64,000 bases of DNA from Plantago major (taxonomy: Eukaryota; Streptophyta; Magnoliopsida; Lamiales; Plantaginaceae). Positions 58,701 to 64,000 of the stretch are shown one piece after another (position 1 is the stretch's first letter; each line of letters opens with the position of its first letter). The notes below the pieces were generated by a model that was given only the letters and a program-made list of their open reading frames with translations, ran no database searches and was not told the DNA's origin. The position numbers were made by a program, and so were the translations under genes. The stretch covers positions 1,736,001 through 1,800,000 of the forward strand of contig CM048844.1 of NCBI GenBank assembly GCA_026545765.1, given 5' to 3'.

Positions 58701-61334
58701 TTATCTTAAATCAGAATGTAAAATGTCAATTTTTATATAACGAAACTTTAGGGCTAAATTTTCATTATATAAAAATTGAACATTTTACATTCATGGCTTA
58801 AGATTAATTCGTAGCTAAAATTGAAAAGTCAATCAAAAAAAGCTAAAAGTTTAAAACTGCTTTTATTCGGAAGAGACATTTCACAAAAATAATTTACATA
58901 TTGTACATTCGTTCTAGTTTGCAACCGTAAAATATAGCAGTATAACTTGTCAAGACACTTAAAACAATATTCTTAAGGGTAGATAGAACATCTGGAAAAA
59001 AAGTGCATATTCTCGATAAAGAAGATACATTTAATCCATTGACAGAGTACACACACAATTTACTTTTAATTCTGAATCACTATGAAACATTTTTGAACAA
59101 TTGAGACGTATCAGGCAACATTTTTATACATTTAGAAATTGTGATTAATGGTATATTCTAGATTAACAGAGAGTAATTCTTTTACAAAATCAATTTTATA
59201 TTTAAACGTTAGTAATATTGATTTGGTTGGAATTTAGGTGACAATCCTATTGTTTATGTAACGAAGAGGAAACTAGTTTTACACATCTTAGATGTAAAAT
59301 AAGTTTTTCACGAGAACTTATAATTAATGAAATTTAAATCGTGTTAAATCGAATTCTAGCCTTTAAAGCTTGAAATGCGAACTTTTAGCGTAAAGCGTCA
59401 AGGATACATAAGTTAAGCTCATTACCGTCTTTTGACACGACGACATCCACGTTCATCGCGGCCACTGGCAAATCAAGCAACCTCCGGTCTCTCCGCGACA
59501 TCCAAACCGGATAATGCTCGCGCTTATGCTCGTTTTCGCCACTCATCAACCGCCTTCTCCGATTCTGTATCGGAATTCCAGCAAAATCCTCACTAGCTCC
59601 GGCAGCGTAAAGCGCAAGGCAATTACTAACCAACTCGGACAAATCCTTTAACCTTCCGAGCATTTGTGATTTTACGTAGCCGTCCACTTGGTCGAATCCT
59701 TCGCTACATGTGTCCTGGTTCGTCAATGCCGAGCTGAGCCAGGTTAACACGTCCTGAGTAGACCCCGCGGGTTGGCCGCTCGGTGCGACGGATGTGAGTG
59801 CGCGTTGGAGGAGGTCTACCGAGTCGTCGAGTAGCTCTAAACAGTCCTCGTACGCTGACCTGAGACAATTAATTTTTTAGATCGTTAGTAATTCATTTTT
59901 TTATTCTTTTAATTAATGGTTATGGTGATATAATAATTAGTGGAAAAGTTTGTTTGTTGTGGAATAATGAATATTAGTGGATATGGACTACTGGTCATGA
60001 ATCATGATCCCTGTGATAACAACTATTGGACAGAATAATACACCCAATCATAAACAACTCGTTTAGTTTTGAAACTTTTCAATCGACGAACTAAATAAAA
60101 TTAATTATAAATTGTAATCGTAATATAATCAATTAAATCATATTCCGAAACTTTTTTTAGAATTTCGTTATATAATTTAATTGAACATTTTATAATTACG
60201 TACAACCTAAATTAGTTTGTGATCAAAGTTAATACTCGTCTGGTTAAAAAATGTCGAAACATAGACAACTCATGAGGGAGTATGTCATGATATATATTCT
60301 ATTGTAATGCTCTCCATTATTTAAATCACTTTAGTCGACAAAGGTACTTTCTAATACCGACTCTGAAATTGAAGTTTCAAGACATTACAAGAATTTCACG
60401 AAAGCAATTTTGAAAACAACTTATGAGGTGTTTTCCACAACTTATGTAAGTTGAATTTACATAACAATTACGAATAAATTAAATTTTGAGTGTTCTCGTA
60501 GTTTAATTAAGTTGTCGGATTTATCTTCAACTTAGTTGACAGAGTTGAAAGAAACTGACCAAGTTGAATAAGACCTATTTGATCAACTTCTAAGTTGTTT
60601 TCAGTTTTTCACTTCAATTTTAACGACTTCTACTTAAATTGAAGTTCAAACATAAGTTAAAATGCTCAAATAACCCTTAAAATAGTACTAAAAAGTTGCA
60701 GCTTGGCTTCGATTTTGTTACCTCTTAAGCAGTAGCAGAAGCAACTAGACAGTAGGCAGAATTTTTGTCCAAAACTTGGTCATTTTACAACCACATACTT
60801 ATTACATTTGTACATTAACACATTGTTATACTAAATTCGATCTACATAATAATTTTCTCGACTTTAAAACAACGTACTAATACAAAATGAGCGAAATTGT
60901 TACCTGACATGAGGATCCATATCAACGTTACTAATCTCGGACGCAAAATAAAGTGCCCTGCCGAACTTATTCAGCGTCATATTAACCGAAATGTGAACAA
61001 GATCCTTATCCGACGCATTAACCGCACCCGGATAATCCATCAACGAATTAACACACAAGGTCGGGTACCTCGTCTTGCTACACACCTTCGACATTGCCTG
61101 CGACGGACGGCGCTGCCGCAGCTCCGCCGCGTCGCCACCGGAACCTGCCCTGTCACGTACGACATCCACGACAAGTGCTGCGGAGACTGCGGCTGCTACA
61201 AGGAGTGTGGCAGTGAGTATGAGAATGAGCTTGAGCTTGGACGATTTTTTCGGAGTACGGGTTGGGTCGGAAGTTAAGGCTCGTGATGAGGTTGGGATGC
61301 TAGGGTCCGGGTTTCCTAGCCGACCGTAGTCCAT
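55753..61334 (-). CDS. Pectinesterase with PMEI pro-region (type I PME), 596 aa
   Basis: Five exons in minus-strand order: 61334-60904, 59859-59426, 58560-58470, 58135-57999 and 56450-55753. Pectinesterase removes methyl groups from cell-wall homogalacturonan. A signal anchor (LKLILILTATLLVAAAVSAA, residues ~34-55) follows a short cytosolic N-terminus. Next is the PMEI-like pro-domain with four spaced Cys (VCSKTRYPTLC, YEDCLELLDDSV, NCLALYAAG), then two basic processing motifs, RRRRLM (~244-249) and RRDRRLLDL (~266-274). The catalytic domain has VVVSKDGNGTFKTIAEAI, Q388 in HQAVALR, Q410-D411 in GYQDTLY, D432 in VDFIFGNA and LGRPWKLYSRTVYM with the catalytic Arg. Spacing agrees with the plant active site (two Gln, two Asp, Arg). 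It ends PSTGVAFLAGLQT, near the usual end. The long introns contain MITE sequence. Confidence 0.93.
58641..58875. mobile_element. Hairpin MITE in a pectinesterase intron
   Basis: The left half ATCTTAAATCAGAATGTAAA...TTTTTATATAACGAAA pairs with the right half TTTTCATTATATAAAAATTG...CATGGCTTAAGAT as a long inverted repeat. The outer ends TACTTCATCCGTCTGG and CGGAAGAGA resemble Stowaway termini. A related shape is seen at about 60050-60290 in the first intron. Confidence 0.6.
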
Positions 61335-64000
61335 GAGTTCTAGTGATTGGTTTGAGTGAAGAAAAATGGGTTGGGTTTGTATGTATATGTAGTAATGGGC
61401 GGTGGTTTGTTGTTTGTATGAGAACAAGAAGAGCGAACTAGTTAAGTAGAGGAACCGGATTCCGCGTGTACTTTAATAACTTTTCTTAATGTATGATGAC
61501 GTGTATCTTATATATATCAGATCAACATTGTATATTTTACTACAAACATCACGTCTGTATAAATGCAGATTATGAAAGTATAGTGCGGATTTATTATTGA
61601 GCATGTGATGTTTGAAATAAAAATAAAATGAATGTAATTAAATATTTACGTAATTTATCCGATTTTTAAAAAGAGTTTTGTATTAAAAGTTTGAGATTTC
61701 TTTACCCTTTTTAGGTGAACTTAGTTATTTATTACGTGAACAAATCAACAAATCAGAATGAATATGATTGCATACTTTACACATACTCAATTATTGGTTG
61801 GAAGTATAAATCATACCGGTATTGAGTTTTAAATCCATGTATTTCAAGTTGTGGATATAATATATGGTACTAGCCTACTAGGTGAGGACTTTAAATTTAT
61901 GGATTATTATGAGTATTTGGTAGGTGCGAGTTATTAATAGAAGAGTGTGGAATTAAAGATAAACGATCTCTATCGTACATAGATCAAACTCAATTGACAA
62001 ATAATTCAAGATTGAATTCATGGTAAGCTAGGATTTAAATTTTGTAGAGTTTTAGGATATGCATGTAGTGATGTTCAACAAGTAAAGCTGAAATCGAGCC
62101 CTCTCATACATTATGTGAACTTCATGCTTGGAAAATATCGTGTGGAAGCGTGTTACATTTGTTAGTATTTCTAAAACATTGTACTAATGCATCTAGAATT
62201 TTATCAAGTGTGCACTTGTAAAGAAAATGATCTCTGTCTTTATGTATGGTAAGTTTGGGAGTGGACATGCATTGCACTTGCACATTTTGCTATTTGTATG
62301 CACTTAGCTATAAGTAGTGTGGTATAATGCGTGTTTAGAGATAGAACTAGTTCTTTTTAGTACTATATGATGATTGAAGTTACACATGATTCGTATTGAT
62401 ATATGCAAGGGAAATATTAAACAAATTGTGAGCTTCTAGTCTAATATTGAAGTTAAATATGTAATGTTTCATTGTAATTCGATGTTATATACATGTGTGA
62501 TGTTGATCTCGTACCGATCTTTCTTCAGAGCAAAAAAAAATCACCCTCATTGTGGACGAGAAACATTTTCTATAATGAAATTATTTATCCAATTATATAA
62601 ATCACCTTAATAATTGGGATGTAAAGTAACAAATTATAGACAACATTTGGGATACTGCCAATGGAAGTTGTCATCGGCCCATAAGTGTTGCTGTTGACTA
62701 TTCATTGTCGTCTCTAACTAAATTCTAGGCATCTTTTAATTTCGAAGTGTGATTCAAAGAAAAATCATAACCTCATGTCTTAAAGCTTATCACAGTAATC
62801 GCATGAATTGAAAGGGTATGTTCTTAAATAATACAAAGCTCTAACTTTACACCTGATCGTTTTTCAGATTGAACGTTGAACTAGATGATGATTGAAAATC
62901 ACCAAATTTTAATATCAGTTGGTGATACATAATAAAAAATTTGTTACGCGTGTCATGTCTAAATATGTGCTTTCATATTGAAAAGCGAAAACTCAATTGT
63001 TAGAGAAAACATGATATAATGGGACATACTAATAACATGACACTGTGAGACTAACAAAAGACAGCATCATCTGGCCTGGATTTGGTCATGCTAAAATTGA
63101 CGCCCACATGGTTCCTCATTTAATTTCGATTGCATTAGTCTACCTTACATAATTTGACATATATCATTTCTTATTCTTATTCATTCACTAAATTAAGAAT
63201 AATATATGTTGACATCTGGATATTGATTCCCTTTACACTTTTTCAATCTCCAAGCTTTTTTCCGCCACTTAATTTTCCGTCATGGAGGATTTTCATACGA
63301 GAGTGACCTGCAAATAGGTTAATTTTCCGAGACGCTCAGATCGGGGTTAGATTTAACATACCCGAAGAAACAATATATTAAGAATGTAAATTTGTATGGA
63401 AGCTTCGATACTAGGCATGCGGTGTTACGACAACACCTCAAGCGGGCTTGGGCTTAGATTTCAGTTGGACCTTAATGATTTGAATGAGTCATTCTAGGTA
63501 AGCTTCAACTTTTTACTTGGTGTTCCATTTGTTCGGTTTGGTCCTAATCCGATACATGATATATTTTCCTGCATCACTAACCAAAAAGGATATGATGGCA
63601 TGATTAAAGCTATATAATTGTCAAATAATAACTACTATGATTCGTTGGAAAAGTTGGTGAAATATGAGAAAGATTAGGGCGTTTGTGCAATAAAGTCATA
63701 TTACCAGGGTCATTTGTGTAATTACATTCTCTGTTGCTGTGGTTGGGTGTTTGGTGTGAGGTCAGTGTCCAGTTAGCTGGACTCTACTTGAGGAAGCACT
63801 GCTTCTGGTGATTGCAAGATTATGAAAGATCAGTGTTTTCTTTATTTGGAATTTTCTTTATCCACTAATGTTTCCTCTTTTCTTTTCTTCAAATTTTCAC
63901 TTGCTTGACCTTGCTTTTTGGATTTAATTGTTAGAGTCTGTGTTCGGAAAAATAAGTTTATAAGTGGAATATCCAAATATAATACATTTAACTACAAACG
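61335..64000. other. Pectinesterase upstream region and gene-free flank
   Basis: On the minus strand a TATATATA element at about 61510-61517 is about 180 bases upstream of the start codon and could be the TATA box. From 61600 to 64000 the DNA is AT-rich, and I see no exon, RNA gene or clear transposon. Confidence 0.4.

Noticed and set aside
60897..61277. Plus-strand 126-codon frame
   Set aside because: Antisense of pectinesterase exon 1, whose signal anchor and PMEI cysteines are convincing.

Overview
The window is nuclear DNA of a flowering plant, most likely a eudicot. Genes have many short exons with GT-AG introns, intergenic DNA is AT-rich, and Stowaway-like 'CTCCCTCCGT' MITEs recur. The gene set is plant-specific: CBL calcium sensor, DMS3, pectinesterase with PMEI pro-region, DUF688, SHAQKY-type MYB and chloroplast TPR protein. 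No virus, CRISPR array, tRNA or rRNA gene was seen. Exon borders were read by eye from splice sites, frame continuity and family resemblance; there is no transcript evidence.

Layout. 1-2752 (+): 3' part of an ExoIII/AP-endonuclease-like nuclease gene, cut by the window edge. 3473-3606: broken cinnamoyl-CoA-reductase-like exon. 5460-10257 (+): 5'-truncated, frameshifted KH-domain gene whose missing 5' part is replaced by a copy of the upstream region of the next gene. 12390-16700 (+): chloroplast TPR protein. 18047-18526 (-): MYB-related factor. 19471-20120: hAT-like non-autonomous element with a perfect 8-bp target duplication. 20348-22881 (+): Pcc1 (KEOPS subunit) gene whose first intron contains an uninterrupted tubulin cofactor C reading frame. 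22789-26625: two copies of a 1.4-kb block holding the Pcc1 last exon and a DUF688 gene.

28489-32163 (+): NMN adenylyltransferase. 32580-32960: decayed RNase-H-like fragment. 33012-33405: MITE. 33900-34890: two tandem duplications. 35151-40028 (+): DMS3, with repeats in intron 1. 41451-46797 (+): ClpX, with a GC-AG intron and a duplicated decoy exon start. 47336-47536 (-): tail of an LRR receptor-like protein pseudogene. 51607-53126 (+): CBL4/SOS3-like calcium sensor. 54270-55500: repeat remnants. 55753-61334 (-): pectinesterase. 61335-64000: no gene seen.

The genes are a typical unrelated plant neighbourhood (NAD synthesis, RNA-directed DNA methylation, organelle proteolysis, calcium signalling, cell wall, tRNA modification, tubulin folding) and do not form one pathway. 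The interest lies in gene architecture: a nested gene, a promoter-region copy fused to a truncated gene, tandem duplications that cut a gene, and introns built from repeats. I did not find a convincing undescribed biological system.
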